Assembly: GCA_027386095.1 (NCBI GenBank) | Contig: DAHXUN010000011.1 | Span: 1-50,779 of the forward strand | Length of the DNA stretch: 50,779 nucleotides | Source: Nitrososphaerota archaeon | GTDB taxonomy: Archaea; Thermoproteota; Nitrososphaeria; Nitrososphaerales; UBA183 | Direction of reading: 5' to 3' | Part shown: piece after piece, positions 33,235-41,303 of the stretch | Position numbering within the stretch: position 1 is the first letter of the stretch | Layout of the letters: each line of letters opens with the position of its first letter | Program-made: the position numbers and the translations under genes | The notes under the pieces: generated by a model | Databases searched by the model: none | Told to the model about the DNA's origin: nothing | Seen by the model: only the letters and a program-made list of their open reading frames with translations

Positions 33235-33257
33235 TTCAGGCGACCACATGCCTCCTT
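33226..33257 (+). repeat. Imperfect copy of tRNA-Gly 3' end (attR-like)
   Basis: This 32-base stretch matches 30303-30333 except for a short TTCA/CCC difference after GGTTCAAAT and a G-to-A change in CGACCACATG. The match continues through CATGCCTCCTT. Another T-arm-like string, GAGTTCGAATCCTC, lies just beyond at about 33274-33287 but does not fold well. Confidence 0.75.
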
Positions 33258-33334
33258 TTGGCAAGGGGCTTGGGAGTTCGAATCCTCGCAAAAAGATCGG
33301 CCGGGCCGAGGTTGCGGGCGCACTTGTAAAACCG

Positions 33335-34459
33335 TCAAATCGGCGGCTTCGGTGGAAAAACCAACCCTACGATACGGTTCTTAAGTTGGTGGAGTCCGTC
33401 TCCTCGTTTGGCTGAGATTGTAATCGAGGCGAAGTCACTGAAGATTGGCTCCTGCTCAATTCGGCGCTTGCGCTCATCCTCAATACGATCAATCTTGTTG
33501 AGCACCAAAAGTGTCTTCTTCGGGTCGACTTCCAACCCGAACAGAGTCTCCCTGCAACTTTCTAGCTTTATCCTGATGCTTTCCACCGGCTCACCTGCGT
33601 CTATCAAAAGAAGGATGAGGTCCGCGTATCTGAGCTCGTCCAGCGTAGATTTGAACGACTCGAACATATACGGCGGAAGCCTCGAAATGAAGCCCACGGT
33701 ATCGGACAGCATTATCTTCTTTCTCGAATCTGCGAAGGCGACGGCTCTCGTCGTCGTGCTGAGAGTCGTGAAGAGTTTAGGCGACTCTTCCTTCGACTCG
33801 GAAGCAAGCCTGTTGAAGAGCGTCGTTTTTCCACTACTGGTGTAACCCGCGAGCGAGACGAACGGCATGTTGAGTTTTCGTCGTTCGACGGTGTAAAGCT
33901 CCCTGTTAGTGCGGCTCTTCTCTAGCTTCTGTCCTATCAGGACCATCTGGCGCTTCAGGGCCCTGATCTTGACGTCGACCGCCGACTCGCCCATCCCGGA
34001 GAAGCCTGCCCTCTCACCCTTCACGGAAAATCTAACTGCGTCTTTCGCGCGGGGCATCTCGTATCGAAGCTCCGCCAGTCGGACCTGCAGCTTCGCCTCC
34101 GTCGTGTTCGCCCTCCTTGCGAAGATGTTCAAGACTAGCCTCTCCCGGTCAACGACCTCAGCCTGCGTCACTTTAGAGAGGTTGTTCGCCTGAGACGACG
34201 TGACGCTTTCGTCTATGATGATTGTCTTGGACCCGTTTTCTGCGACGATTTCCTGCAGCTCTTGGGCCTTGCCTACGCCGATTCCGTATTCGGACCTGAT
34301 TATCTGCTTCTGCGTGATCACTTCTTGGACCCTATAGCCCGCGGCCTCGGCTAGTTCCAGGATCTCCTGCCGGCTGAATCGGTCTGGGTATGTGATTACG
34401 GTTGCCTTTTCGTCTGACCCTCTCCTTCCAAGGAGAGCGTTTTCGGCTGTATGGTGCAC
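33335..34459 (-). CDS. hflX: GTPase HflX
   Basis: This 374-aa protein is a ribosome-associated GTPase. The N-terminal HflX domain includes GKAQELQEIVAENGSKTIII and GERAGFSGMGESAVD, then a coiled helix. The G domain has GYTSSGKTTLFNRL (P-loop), DTVGFISRLPPYMFESFKST (G3) and LNKIDRI (G4). HflX splits stalled ribosomes under stress. The start is GTG 34459. Two small genes lie upstream on the same strand with gaps of 16 and 2 bases, so the three probably form one transcript. Confidence 0.95.
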   Translation of the reverse strand: MHHTAENALLGRRGSDEKATVITYPDRFSRQEILELAEAAGYRVQEVITQKQIIRSEYGIGVGKAQELQEIVAENGSKTIIIDESVTSSQANNLSKVTQAEVVDRERLVLNIFARRANTTEAKLQVRLAELRYEMPRAKDAVRFSVKGERAGFSGMGESAVDVKIRALKRQMVLIGQKLEKSRTNRELYTVERRKLNMPFVSLAGYTSSGKTTLFNRLASESKEESPKLFTTLSTTTRAVAFADSRKKIMLSDTVGFISRLPPYMFESFKSTLDELRYADLILLLIDAGEPVESIRIKLESCRETLFGLEVDPKKTLLVLNKIDRIEDERKRRIEQEPIFSDFASITISAKRGDGLHQLKNRIVGLVFPPKPPI

Positions 34460-34475
34460 CGTGGTTGCCTCCTGC

Positions 34476-34610
34476 TCAGCGGCCGTAGTACTGGCCCGTG
34501 CATCTATGGTGAGACCCGACGGGGTTGTATGGAGTCCACCGAGTTCCGGTCCTCATCCAGATAATCTCCTGGCCGCATCTGTTGCAATGATGACTTTCCG
34601 ACCGTGGCAT
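34476..34610 (-). CDS. Small zinc-ribbon protein (44 aa)
   Basis: ATG 34610 opens a 44-aa protein with HHCNRCGQEIIWMRTGTRW and GSHHRCTGQYYGR. The CxxC pair and the later HHxxC can form one zinc site. It starts 2 bases after the stop of the HMA-like gene and ends 16 bases before hflX, so translation is probably coupled. The function is unknown. Its tight position between two other genes and the intact zinc ligands support it as real. Confidence 0.78.
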   Translation of the reverse strand: MPRSESHHCNRCGQEIIWMRTGTRWTPYNPVGSHHRCTGQYYGR

Positions 34611-34612
34611 TT

Positions 34613-34876
34613 TCACTCTACCTTCGAACCCTCGCCAGGGTCAGCCTGGCGCGTGACAGAGGTGTGGATGCTCGAGGCCAGCATCTCCTTGACCTGGGCA
34701 GATGTCAGCTTATCTGCATCGTACTCGACGGTCACGGAACCCAGGATGTAGTTGATGTCGACCCTGATGATTCCGTCGAGTTTGGCTGACGCACGTCTGA
34801 GCCGCCGAGCCTGCCCCGGTTCGCTCAGGCCTCGTGTCTTCAGGATGGCTGTTGCGCCCCTCTCTCCACTTGTCAT
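34613..34876 (-). CDS. HMA-fold protein lacking the CxxC metal motif
   Basis: This 87-aa protein follows the beta-alpha-beta order of heavy-metal-associated domains: TAILKTRGLSEPGQARRLRR, then LDGIIRVDINYILGSVTVEY and LTSAQVKEMLASS. The metal-binding CxxC of the first loop is replaced by GLSEPGQ, so copper binding is unlikely. It may be a protein-protein or small-ligand module. It heads the run into the zinc-ribbon gene and hflX. AAAATACG at about 34922-34929 may be the TATA element. Confidence 0.7.
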   Translation of the reverse strand: MTSGERGATAILKTRGLSEPGQARRLRRASAKLDGIIRVDINYILGSVTVEYDADKLTSAQVKEMLASSIHTSVTRQADPGEGSKVE

Positions 34877-34981
34877 CTCAATCCAGTCCTTCGTGGGACG
34901 CGAAAGCTATTGAACCCGGCGTATTTTCTGCAGTCAACTGCAATGGAGAACGAATCTCCTTGACGGCCAGGGGGCTAGTTT

Positions 34982-35500
34982 TCACTGAATCTCGAATGAC
35001 ACCGCGTTCTCGTCTTGCAAGAACCTCGGTGGCCTTCCCAGCGGGTCGAAGATTGCCTGGACGTAACGTTGCAAAAACAAGCTTCCCTTAGGCCCGAAAT
35101 CATGCGAGAGGGTGACATTGACCTTTCCCCCCCGCACCACCTCGCTGAATTCAAACAGGTTTGTGTAATCAGCAGTGGTTCTCAGATAATCTAGTGCGGT
35201 GTCTACAGTGAGCTCTCCCCATTTGGCTCTGATGTACGTCTTCGGAACGTCCTTGCCCGCAGAATTGCCGGCTTCGACTATCGCCTCGTCCGTTGCTGCC
35301 TGCAAGAGGTGCATGAAGCTCGACGCCGGGAGCTTCAGCATGTGGAACCTCTTCATCGGCCGATCATAGTTGGCGTACGTGAGAAGGAGCTGATTGAACA
35401 TGGTGTTGACGCTGACATTCTGCTTTCTCGAGTCTTCTTGGAGGACCTTGAGGGCAGATTCGTCCAGCCTGAACGAGACTGTCGTAGTCTTAGGTCTCAA
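34982..35500 (-). CDS. Uncharacterised archaeal protein with RHH-like N-terminus
   Basis: I choose TTG 35500 (172 aa), which begins RPKTTTVSFRLDESALKVL and has AATAAAAC about 28-37 bases upstream as a TATA element. The open frame continues to 35692, but that part looks non-coding. Residues 1-50 resemble a ribbon-helix-helix DNA-binding start (TTVSFRLDE...NVSVNTMFNQLLL). The rest is an alpha/beta domain (FHMLKLPASSFMHLLQ, GGKVNVTLSHDFGPKGS). It may be a DNA-binding regulator; the target and ligand are unknown. Confidence 0.68.
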   Translation of the reverse strand: MRPKTTTVSFRLDESALKVLQEDSRKQNVSVNTMFNQLLLTYANYDRPMKRFHMLKLPASSFMHLLQAATDEAIVEAGNSAGKDVPKTYIRAKWGELTVDTALDYLRTTADYTNLFEFSEVVRGGKVNVTLSHDFGPKGSLFLQRYVQAIFDPLGRPPRFLQDENAVSFEIQ

Positions 35501-35655
35501 GTGCCGCTCGCAGTTTGTCCTGGTTCGCCGTTTTATTAGCTTGTAATCATGCCCTGGAGGGACTCCGAAGGAGATTCGCCAGTCGATTGCATCCGGGTGC
35601 AAAAAATACCTTGTCTCTATATGCAAGGCGCGCCCACTGCTGCTCGTGAGTGAAG

Positions 35656-35757
35656 ATGCAAACGAACCAGGAAGCGAAGAAGCCAGAAACATCAGCCAAA
35701 TCGGACGGCCGGATCAGGGACTATCTCCGGCGGATCAAGGGCAGGTTACACCGCTAG
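35656..35757 (+). CDS. Possible short basic peptide (33 aa)
   Basis: ATG 35656 to TAG 35755 encodes MQTNQEAKKPETSAK and then RIRDYLRRIKGRLHR, an amphipathic basic helix. CTATATG at about 35617-35623 is 33 bases upstream and could be its TATA element. It lies just before the thermosome gene. The short length leaves real doubt. Confidence 0.35.
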   Translation: MQTNQEAKKPETSAKSDGRIRDYLRRIKGRLHR

Positions 35758-35798
35758 AGACGTCCCGTGAAGTTGTTTTTGGGCATGATAGGTGAGCA

Positions 35799-37454
35799 AT
35801 GATGGCAGAGGCTTCGTTCGTGACGACATCGGCAGGGCAGCAGGTCCTGATTCTGCGAGAGGGCAGCACTGAAAGCCGAGGGAGGAGGGCGCAGAGCAAC
35901 AACATATCCGCAGCCAAGCTGATCGCGGGGGTAGTGAAGACATCCCTTGGACCCAGGGGGATGGACAAGATGCTAGTCGATTCCTTGGGAGACGTCACAA
36001 TAACCAACGACGGCGCGACGATGCTGAAGGAGATGGACGTACAGCATCCGGCTGGGAAGATGATAGTTGAGATAGCGAAGACGGTGGACAACGCTGTCGG
36101 TGATGGAACTACCTCGTCGGTGGTCCTAGCAGGAGCCCTCCTAGAGAATGCTGGAGAGCTGATAGAGAAGGGCGTCCATCCAATGGTCATCGCCAACGGT
36201 TACAGGACAGCCGCGGACAAGGCCCGAAGGATTCTGGACGAGATTTCCATCGGCGTGAGACCAGAGGACAGGACCACGTTGACAAAGATCGCCCGGACCA
36301 GCATGGGGTCCAAGCTGATCTCGAACGACAGCGCGGCCCTCGGGGCCATGGTGGTCGACGCCATTCTCCAGGTTGCAGTGAAGACGCCCGAGGGAACATA
36401 CAGAGTCGACGTTGACGATCTGAAGGTCGAGAAGAAGCCGGGAGGCTCTCTCAAAGATACGAGCTTCACGAGGGGAGTCATTCTGGATAAGGAAGTGGTT
36501 CACTCAGGGATGCCGAAGCGGATAGAGAAGGCGCGGATAGCGCTGGTCAGTTCTGCTCTCGAGATAGAGAAGACCGAGTTTGATGCTAAGATCAACATCG
36601 ACAAGCCGGCACAGATTCAGCAGTTTCTCGACGAGGAGACGCGCATGCTGAGGAGCATGGTTGACAAGGTCTCGGAGTCTGGGGCCAACGTCCTCATATG
36701 CCAGAAGGGGATCGACGAGATGGCCCAGCACTATCTGGCGAAGGCCGGCATCCTGTCGGTGAGGAGGGTGAAGGAGTCTGACATGACCAAACTTGCGAAG
36801 GCGACGGGCGCGAGGATGGTGACGGGCCTCGACGGCTTGACGAAAGCAGACCTGGGCCAGGCCGGCCTGGTCGAAGAAAGAAAGCTAGAAGACGACAAGT
36901 GGGTGTTCGTGGTGGACTGCAAGAACCCGAAGTCAGTGTCGATGCTCATCAGGGGCGGTAGCCAGAGGGTCGTGGACGAGGCTGAAAGGTCCGTCCATGA
37001 CGCCGTCATGGTCGTCAAGGACGTTCTCGAGAATCCTGCGATAGTAGCTGGCGGTGGCGCCGTAGAGGAGGAACTCTCCTATCGCCTGATGAAGTGGTCG
37101 GCCACCGTTCGGGGGAGGGAGCAGCTTGCCGTGGAGAAGTTCGCTGAAGCCCTGGAGTCCATACCCATCGCTCTGGCAGTGAACGCTGGGTTTGACCCGA
37201 TCGACATCCAGGTAGAGCTCAGGGAAAGCCATGGGGCGGGCAGGACGTGGGCAGGGGTGGACGTTCTAGGGAACGGCGTCAGGGACATGTTCGACAAGGA
37301 CGTCGTCGAGCCTGCTTCAGTCAAAGAACAGATCATCAAATCAGCCACTGAGTGTACCTGCATGATCCTGAGGATAGACGACGTGATTGCCGGCGGCAGG
37401 CAAGATCATTCGCCTCCTCGGGGCGGTCCAGATGAGATGGGAGGCGCGGACTAG
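35799..37454 (+). CDS. ths: Thermosome subunit (group II chaperonin)
   Basis: This 551-aa subunit builds the double-ring folding chamber. SLGPRGMDKMLVDSLGDVTI and TNDGATMLKEMDVQHPAGKM are the apical start and ATP site. VGDGTTSSVVLAGALL contains the catalytic GDGT motif. GGGAVEEELSYRLM is near residue 410. The C-terminus ends DEMGGAD, shorter than the GGM repeats of some relatives. The start is ATG 35799 or 35802, with GGTGAG just upstream. Prefoldin alpha at 26839 is its natural partner. Confidence 0.97.
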   Translation: MMAEASFVTTSAGQQVLILREGSTESRGRRAQSNNISAAKLIAGVVKTSLGPRGMDKMLVDSLGDVTITNDGATMLKEMDVQHPAGKMIVEIAKTVDNAVGDGTTSSVVLAGALLENAGELIEKGVHPMVIANGYRTAADKARRILDEISIGVRPEDRTTLTKIARTSMGSKLISNDSAALGAMVVDAILQVAVKTPEGTYRVDVDDLKVEKKPGGSLKDTSFTRGVILDKEVVHSGMPKRIEKARIALVSSALEIEKTEFDAKINIDKPAQIQQFLDEETRMLRSMVDKVSESGANVLICQKGIDEMAQHYLAKAGILSVRRVKESDMTKLAKATGARMVTGLDGLTKADLGQAGLVEERKLEDDKWVFVVDCKNPKSVSMLIRGGSQRVVDEAERSVHDAVMVVKDVLENPAIVAGGGAVEEELSYRLMKWSATVRGREQLAVEKFAEALESIPIALAVNAGFDPIDIQVELRESHGAGRTWAGVDVLGNGVRDMFDKDVVEPASVKEQIIKSATECTCMILRIDDVIAGGRQDHSPPRGGPDEMGGAD

Positions 37455-37864
37455 ACCATGACGTTCGCACGCAGGAAGAAGTGGGCGGTTATTCGGAAGC
37501 GCAGGCACTCTTCTCATCAGCACACTATTGAACAGCGTGGCCTGCATCCCACGAAACCCAGCTAGCACGAAACGTCTGTCTCCAGCTGGCCGTGTCGGTC
37601 TTCGACTATCGGTCAGCGCTCGATTCGATAGAGTCTGAGAAGCACTCTCGCCTCGGCGTCGGATGGAGAGGCGTGGCGATTGAGGCCATGATGAGCAGGG
37701 CTGGCCTGAGGGAGGCGACGACCCGTGATGAAGCGCTCAAAGAGGTCTACTGGATATAGCCTGTAGATCCAGCGGCATGAGGGAGAGCGCGCCGGGTTCG
37801 CGGTGCCGCTGATTGGAGCACCTGAGCCACCTGCAGCATGGTGGTCCCGACGCCGGAGCTCTCG
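37455..37864. other. Gap between thermosome and TFB genes
   Basis: These 410 bases hold one plausible small gene (37592-37759, listed separately) and a 35-codon basic frame (37458-37565) that I do not trust. No tRNA or strong hairpin was seen. Confidence 0.5.
37592..37759 (+). CDS. Possible small protein (55 aa)
   Basis: GTG 37592 to TAG 37757 gives MSVFDYRSALDSIESEKHSR, GVGWRGVAIEAMMSRAGLRE and ATTRDEALKEVYWI. The composition is balanced and the predicted structure is helical. Codon choice resembles the neighbours, with many G or C third bases. No promoter or family was found. Confidence 0.45.
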   Translation: MSVFDYRSALDSIESEKHSRLGVGWRGVAIEAMMSRAGLREATTRDEALKEVYWI

Positions 37865-38767
37865 TCAGATTCCGAGCGCTTCTCGTAGTCCCTTGTACCT
37901 GTTCCGAATGGTGACCTCTGTCACCTTGGCGGCTTCTGCCACGTCCTTCTGCGTCTTCATGTCCCCCTCGAGCGTGCAGGCCACGTACAGAGCAGAAGCG
38001 GCGAGCCCCATGGGGTCCTTGCCTGCCGTAATCCCGGTCTCCTTCGCCCTGAAAAGGATCTCGCGCGCCCTCCTCTGCGTCCTTTCAGAGACATTCGCCC
38101 TAGAAGCTATCCCTGACACGCACCTGGCCGCGTCGGCCACCGGCATCTGGAAGTCCATCTCCCTGTGCAAGAGCCTATACGACCTTGCGAGATCCTTCTT
38201 CTTGACGTTGCTCACCGCGGCCACGTCTTTGAGCGTCCTTGGTACCTGGCAGTCCCTGCACGCGGCGTAGAGTGAAGCGGCCATGATCGTGGTTATCGAC
38301 CTTCCCCTGACAAGGTTCCTCTCCAGCGCCTTCCTATAGAAATAGGCGGCCTTCTCTGTGACTGCTTCCGACACCGTGAGCTTGTCGGCGTATCTCCCGA
38401 GCTCGCTGAACGCCTGGCGGAGGTTCCTGTCAGCCGACTCGTGGACCTGGCTCCTCCTGTCCCAGGTCCTCATCCTCTCGACCGTCGACTTCATTGACCC
38501 TGACAGCGACCTCCCCGCAGCGTCCTTGTTCTGTCCGCCGATCACGGTAGCCAGTCCCATGTCGTGTATCGCGATTGACGTCGGGACCCCTACCCTCCTG
38601 CGGTCCCCTTTTTCGTCTCCCGAGAAGGACCTCCACTCCGGACCCGTGTCCGTAATCTTCTCCTTGATGACCAGCCCGCAGTCTGCGCAGTAATACTCTG
38701 ACCCCGTGCCGTCAAGGACGAGACTGCTCTTGCCGCATCGAGGGCATTTATCCGAACTCCTCTCCAT
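37865..38767 (-). CDS. tfb: Transcription initiation factor TFB
   Basis: This 300-aa general factor bridges TBP-DNA and RNA polymerase. The zinc ribbon is CPRCGKSSLVL and YYCADCGLVI. The B-finger follows (TGPEWRSFSGDEKGDRRRVG). Two cyclin repeats come next, at residues about 105-200 and 205-300 (ITTIMAASLYAACRDCQVPR, GLAASALYVACTLEGDMKTQ). The start is ATG 38767. Other TFB copies may exist elsewhere in the genome. Confidence 0.97.
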   Translation of the reverse strand: MERSSDKCPRCGKSSLVLDGTGSEYYCADCGLVIKEKITDTGPEWRSFSGDEKGDRRRVGVPTSIAIHDMGLATVIGGQNKDAAGRSLSGSMKSTVERMRTWDRRSQVHESADRNLRQAFSELGRYADKLTVSEAVTEKAAYFYRKALERNLVRGRSITTIMAASLYAACRDCQVPRTLKDVAAVSNVKKKDLARSYRLLHREMDFQMPVADAARCVSGIASRANVSERTQRRAREILFRAKETGITAGKDPMGLAASALYVACTLEGDMKTQKDVAEAAKVTEVTIRNRYKGLREALGI

Positions 38768-38904
38768 CTTCAGGAGCCGCGAGAAATTGGTGCTTGTTTC
38801 TAATTCAGGTCACGAACAGAAGTATCCTGTACTTCGAAGTCTGGGACGCCATCGCTCTATATAAAGGGCAGGTCGTCCGCTCCCGATTTGGGAGCCTGCA
38901 GCGT

Positions 38905-39180
38905 CTACCTGAAACCCAAACCTGCGGAATCCATCGTCCTGACGCAGTCTTCGCACATGAGCCCTCGGGGCGTCCTGTAGAGACGTTCGACCCTGCCGCA
39001 CCTGGGGCAGGCCCTGGGGAGCTTCCGAGGCTGCTGGACTGCTCCCGCTTGCCTCATGGGCCCATCGCCTTCTGGAGCGCCTGGAGTGGCTTTTGGTCGG
39101 CAGTCTGGGAAACTACCTGGCAGACGAGATGGACGGCGAGGCCCGCCTGTAGCCTCATCCGAAGCGTTTCGTACAACCAT
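38905..39180 (-). CDS. Small zinc-ribbon protein (91 aa or shorter)
   Basis: The C-terminal part CPRCGRVERLYRTPRGLMCEDC is split here as ACPRCGRVERLYRTPRG and LMCEDCVRTMD, a clear two-CxxC zinc ribbon. The N-terminal 40 residues are rich in Pro, Gly and Arg and may not be translated. ATG 39057 would give a 50-aa protein. A TATA element shared with the divergent gene lies at about 39224-39232. It could be a small transcription or RNA-binding factor; the function is unknown. Confidence 0.55.
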   Translation of the reverse strand: MVVRNASDEATGGPRRPSRLPGSFPDCRPKATPGAPEGDGPMRQAGAVQQPRKLPRACPRCGRVERLYRTPRGLMCEDCVRTMDSAGLGFR

Positions 39181-39259
39181 AACTGGGTTTGGCTGGCCAC
39201 GATGAGTCAGGGTCCGCGCCTCTATTAAAGGCGGGCGACGTCATGTCCAAACCCTATTA

Positions 39260-39691
39260 GTGAGACCTGTTAGGTCCCGTGTATTGGAGTCCGATGAGAA
39301 GGGTCACGAAGCGAGATTGAAAGAGATTCTGACCGCATACAACGAGGCTTGGACAAAGTACTGGGATTCATACATAAAGCTCCAAGACCAGCTCTATGAG
39401 AGCCTCCGGGCAGGGAGGGAGGTCTCCTGGCTAGCCGCGACCGATGAAAAGAAGCTCAGCGAAATCAACCAGGTGCAGCGATACCTCTTCGAGAGCATGC
39501 CTCGGAGGCTGGACTACTCCCCCCTGGGGCAGATAATCCACGACATGAGCAGCGCACCGAACAAGATCAAGAACCTCGAGGCCGCCTTAGTCAAGGCGGA
39601 TGATGGGTGCAGGAACCTGGAAGCTGCGATAGCCCTGATTAAGGAGAAGGTAGAGGCCATGAAAGAGGCCATCAGCGTTGCCGGTTCGTGA
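39260..39691 (+). CDS. Hypothetical coiled-coil protein (143 aa)
   Basis: GTG 39260 starts about 30 bases after CTATTAAAGG (39224-39233), so a leaderless message is likely. Residues 15-60 and 95-140 are long charged helices (ARLKEILTAYNEAWTKYWDS, KIKNLEAALVKADDGCRNLE). A loop with RLDYSPLGQIIHDM lies between them. It is probably a helical hairpin that dimerises. No family was recognised. Confidence 0.68.
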   Translation: MRPVRSRVLESDEKGHEARLKEILTAYNEAWTKYWDSYIKLQDQLYESLRAGREVSWLAATDEKKLSEINQVQRYLFESMPRRLDYSPLGQIIHDMSSAPNKIKNLEAALVKADDGCRNLEAAIALIKEKVEAMKEAISVAGS

Positions 39692-39788
39692 GCAAAGCGA
39701 CCTCAGGACGCGTGAGAACGACTCAGTCCTGGCTTCTTTCTAGGAAAGAACTTCTCCTCGGAGTCGACGAGAAGCATCCTGGAGGTCA

Positions 39789-39950
39789 TTACGCTTTGGA
39801 TTTGGCGCTCTCTCGCTCTGCAGACTTGCGGAGCCGGTTCAGTTCGGCGATCTTCTCCTTGTACTCCCGCTTCTTCTTTTTGTTTCCTTGAGTCCGTGCC
39901 TGGTCGTATAGCTTCCTGAGCTTCTCTTCTTCTACGGCGTAGTCTGACAA
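39789..39950 (-). CDS. Lysine-rich small helical protein (53 aa)
   Basis: TTG 39950 gives MSDYAVEEEKLRKLYDQART, QGNKKKKREYKEKIAELNRL and RKSAERESAKSKA. It is one highly charged helix with a KKKK centre, suited to binding nucleic acid or the ribosome. ACATAACTAG at about 39973-39982 may be its TATA element. Longer frames on this strand in other registers give low-complexity Arg/Ser sequence and are rejected. The function is unknown. Confidence 0.58.
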   Translation of the reverse strand: MSDYAVEEEKLRKLYDQARTQGNKKKKREYKEKIAELNRLRKSAERESAKSKA

Positions 39951-40469
39951 CCGTGGAGACAGAGAGGAATCGTCTAGTTATGTCTTTCAGACCCCCCCTG
40001 CAACGCTTTCCGCTCCGACGCGTCACAGTCGCATCCTTTGCCGGCATCCGGGCAAAAAGCTGATATCTCCAAAGGGTGGAGGCGAAAGCGGAAAGCCGGG
40101 CGCTGAGTGTTCGCAAGGCTAAAAGAAGAGACTGAATCGGAACAGAGTGAGGTTGAGACAGCCTCTGCGCGGCTCGAACGCGTCCGCAAGCAAGACGGCA
40201 AAGCAGCGCTGTGTTCGTCGACTGAGCCGCCGAGCCAAGAGCCTGGGTAGGGGCTCGCGCTGTTTGAGCGCCTGAGGGAGTTGACGGCGGGATTGAATGC
40301 GACATGCAGGACCTATGCCGAAATGTCAAAGGATAGGATCGGTTTCTGATACGGCTATCCGCTGCCATCTCGATCTGGTACTAGCGTCTTACAATAGGCG
40401 GTCCAACAGTGCAGCCCTGCTTAGGAGCTGGGTCATAGCGGGACGGGAAGGCAGATGTACGCCATCGGG
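39951..40469. other. Gap with one degraded coiled-coil frame
   Basis: These 519 bases hold the interrupted frame at 40107-40349, listed separately. The rest shows no gene, tRNA or strong hairpin. Confidence 0.45.
40107..40349 (+). pseudogene. Coiled-coil frame split by one amber codon
   Basis: GTG 40107 opens FARLKEETESEQSEVETASA and RLERVRKQDGK, which stops at TAG 40248. The same frame then continues LFERLRELTAGLNATCRTYA and EMSKDRIGF to TGA 40347. Both halves look coding, so this may be a gene of 80 codons with one nonsense change. TAG is an ordinary stop in this window, so recoding is unlikely. Confidence 0.35.
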
Positions 40470-40940
40470 TTACGACGGGGTGCCGGAGCCTATGACGTAT
40501 ACAAGGACCCTTTGATTGCGGCGGCCTTCTTTGAAAACGTGATATCCCGTAGGGCGCCAGCCGGGAATCCCGAAGTCGTGGGAAACCACTCTGGCGCCTT
40601 CCCGAAGTTCGTCGACCAGTTTCAGCTTCAGCCTCGCGTTTTCGCTCGCGCTTTGGTACAGGGTGACGACGTCAGCCTCTGAGATGTCTATGTCGTCATA
40701 GTTCGCGTTGACTATCGCGACATTCCTGAGATGCCTTGTCTTCCTGAGCGCAATGGAACAGAGCCTCTGCCTCTGCTCGATCCCTACCACCTTTGTCGCA
40801 TTGTAATCGCGGGCCGCTGCGACGACGATTGCGCCATCCCCGCATCCAAGGTCATAGACGATGGACCCAGGCCTTACGCCGGCCAGGGAGAGCATTTTCT
40901 CGACTACAAATGCTGACGTCGGATAGAAGGGGGCGCCCAA
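40470..40940 (-). CDS. SAM-dependent methyltransferase, FAM173/ATPSCKMT-like
   Basis: This 156-aa protein has the SAM motif VYDLGCGDGAIVVAAARD near residue 28, the acidic end of strand two in VVGIEQRQRL, and EADVVTLYQSASENARLKLK. It ends GARVVSHDFGIPGWRPTGYH. These blocks are those of the FAM173 group, whose eukaryotic members methylate lysines in mitochondrial proteins. The archaeal target is unknown. The start is TTG 40940. No signal or membrane segment was seen. Confidence 0.87.
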   Translation of the reverse strand: MGAPFYPTSAFVVEKMLSLAGVRPGSIVYDLGCGDGAIVVAAARDYNATKVVGIEQRQRLCSIALRKTRHLRNVAIVNANYDDIDISEADVVTLYQSASENARLKLKLVDELREGARVVSHDFGIPGWRPTGYHVFKEGRRNQRVLVYVIGSGTPS

Positions 40941-41303
40941 CCGCCCATGAACGCCTTCGCTGTCGCATTAAGCATGTCGCCTCCTGTCCGCATAATTGAT
41001 ACGGCCCAGGCGTTCCGGATGTTGGAGCGTGCTATCTGTCTCGCTTAGACGTAGGGGCAGGACATGTAGGAACCGCTCCCACGAGCGCGCGAACAGACCT
41101 ACCAGGATCCGGCGAAAGGCCACGCACCGAAGGGACCGGGTGGGCCGCCAGCCCTGGTGATAGAGGAAGGCTTCAAGAGGACAAACTCGTCGAGGATCCG
41201 AAAAGAAATGAGAACTGGAGCTGGGACGAGACCCTCGAACACCAGCCATCTTTTGTTGAAGTTGGCACGCTAGCTTAGGATGGGCTGACTCGGCTGCAGC
41301 GCC
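40941..41303. other. Intergenic region without a recognised gene
   Basis: These 363 bases lie between the methyltransferase start and the regulator stop. The only long frame, on the minus strand, reads like random sequence. A TGATAG string at about 41159 recalls a C box, but no D box was found at a suitable distance. Confidence 0.45.

Larger units (their letters stand above)
30325..33257. mobile_element. Decayed integrated element at tRNA-Gly
   Basis: The stretch lies between the tRNA-Gly 3' end and an imperfect copy of it. It looks lower in GC than the surrounding genes and contains one intact regulator gene, two broken membrane-protein genes and structured non-coding sequence. No integrase is left that I can recognise. 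The broken genes and the mismatches between the two end repeats point to an old, immobile insertion. Its type (virus, plasmid or island) is not clear. Confidence 0.68.

Noticed and set aside
33274..33287. Second T-arm-like string GAGTTCGAATCCTC
   Set aside because: The flanks do not form a T stem and there is no acceptor partner. Not enough for a tRNA remnant call.
37458..37565. 35-codon basic frame after the thermosome gene
   Set aside because: Too short, with no promoter and no pattern beyond basic residues.
39703..40368. 221-codon frame on the minus strand
   Set aside because: Low-complexity Ser/Arg/Ala sequence. A smaller frame in another register (39789-39950) has a coherent charged helix instead.
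40968..41249. 93-codon minus-strand frame
   Set aside because: Reads as random sequence and has no promoter.
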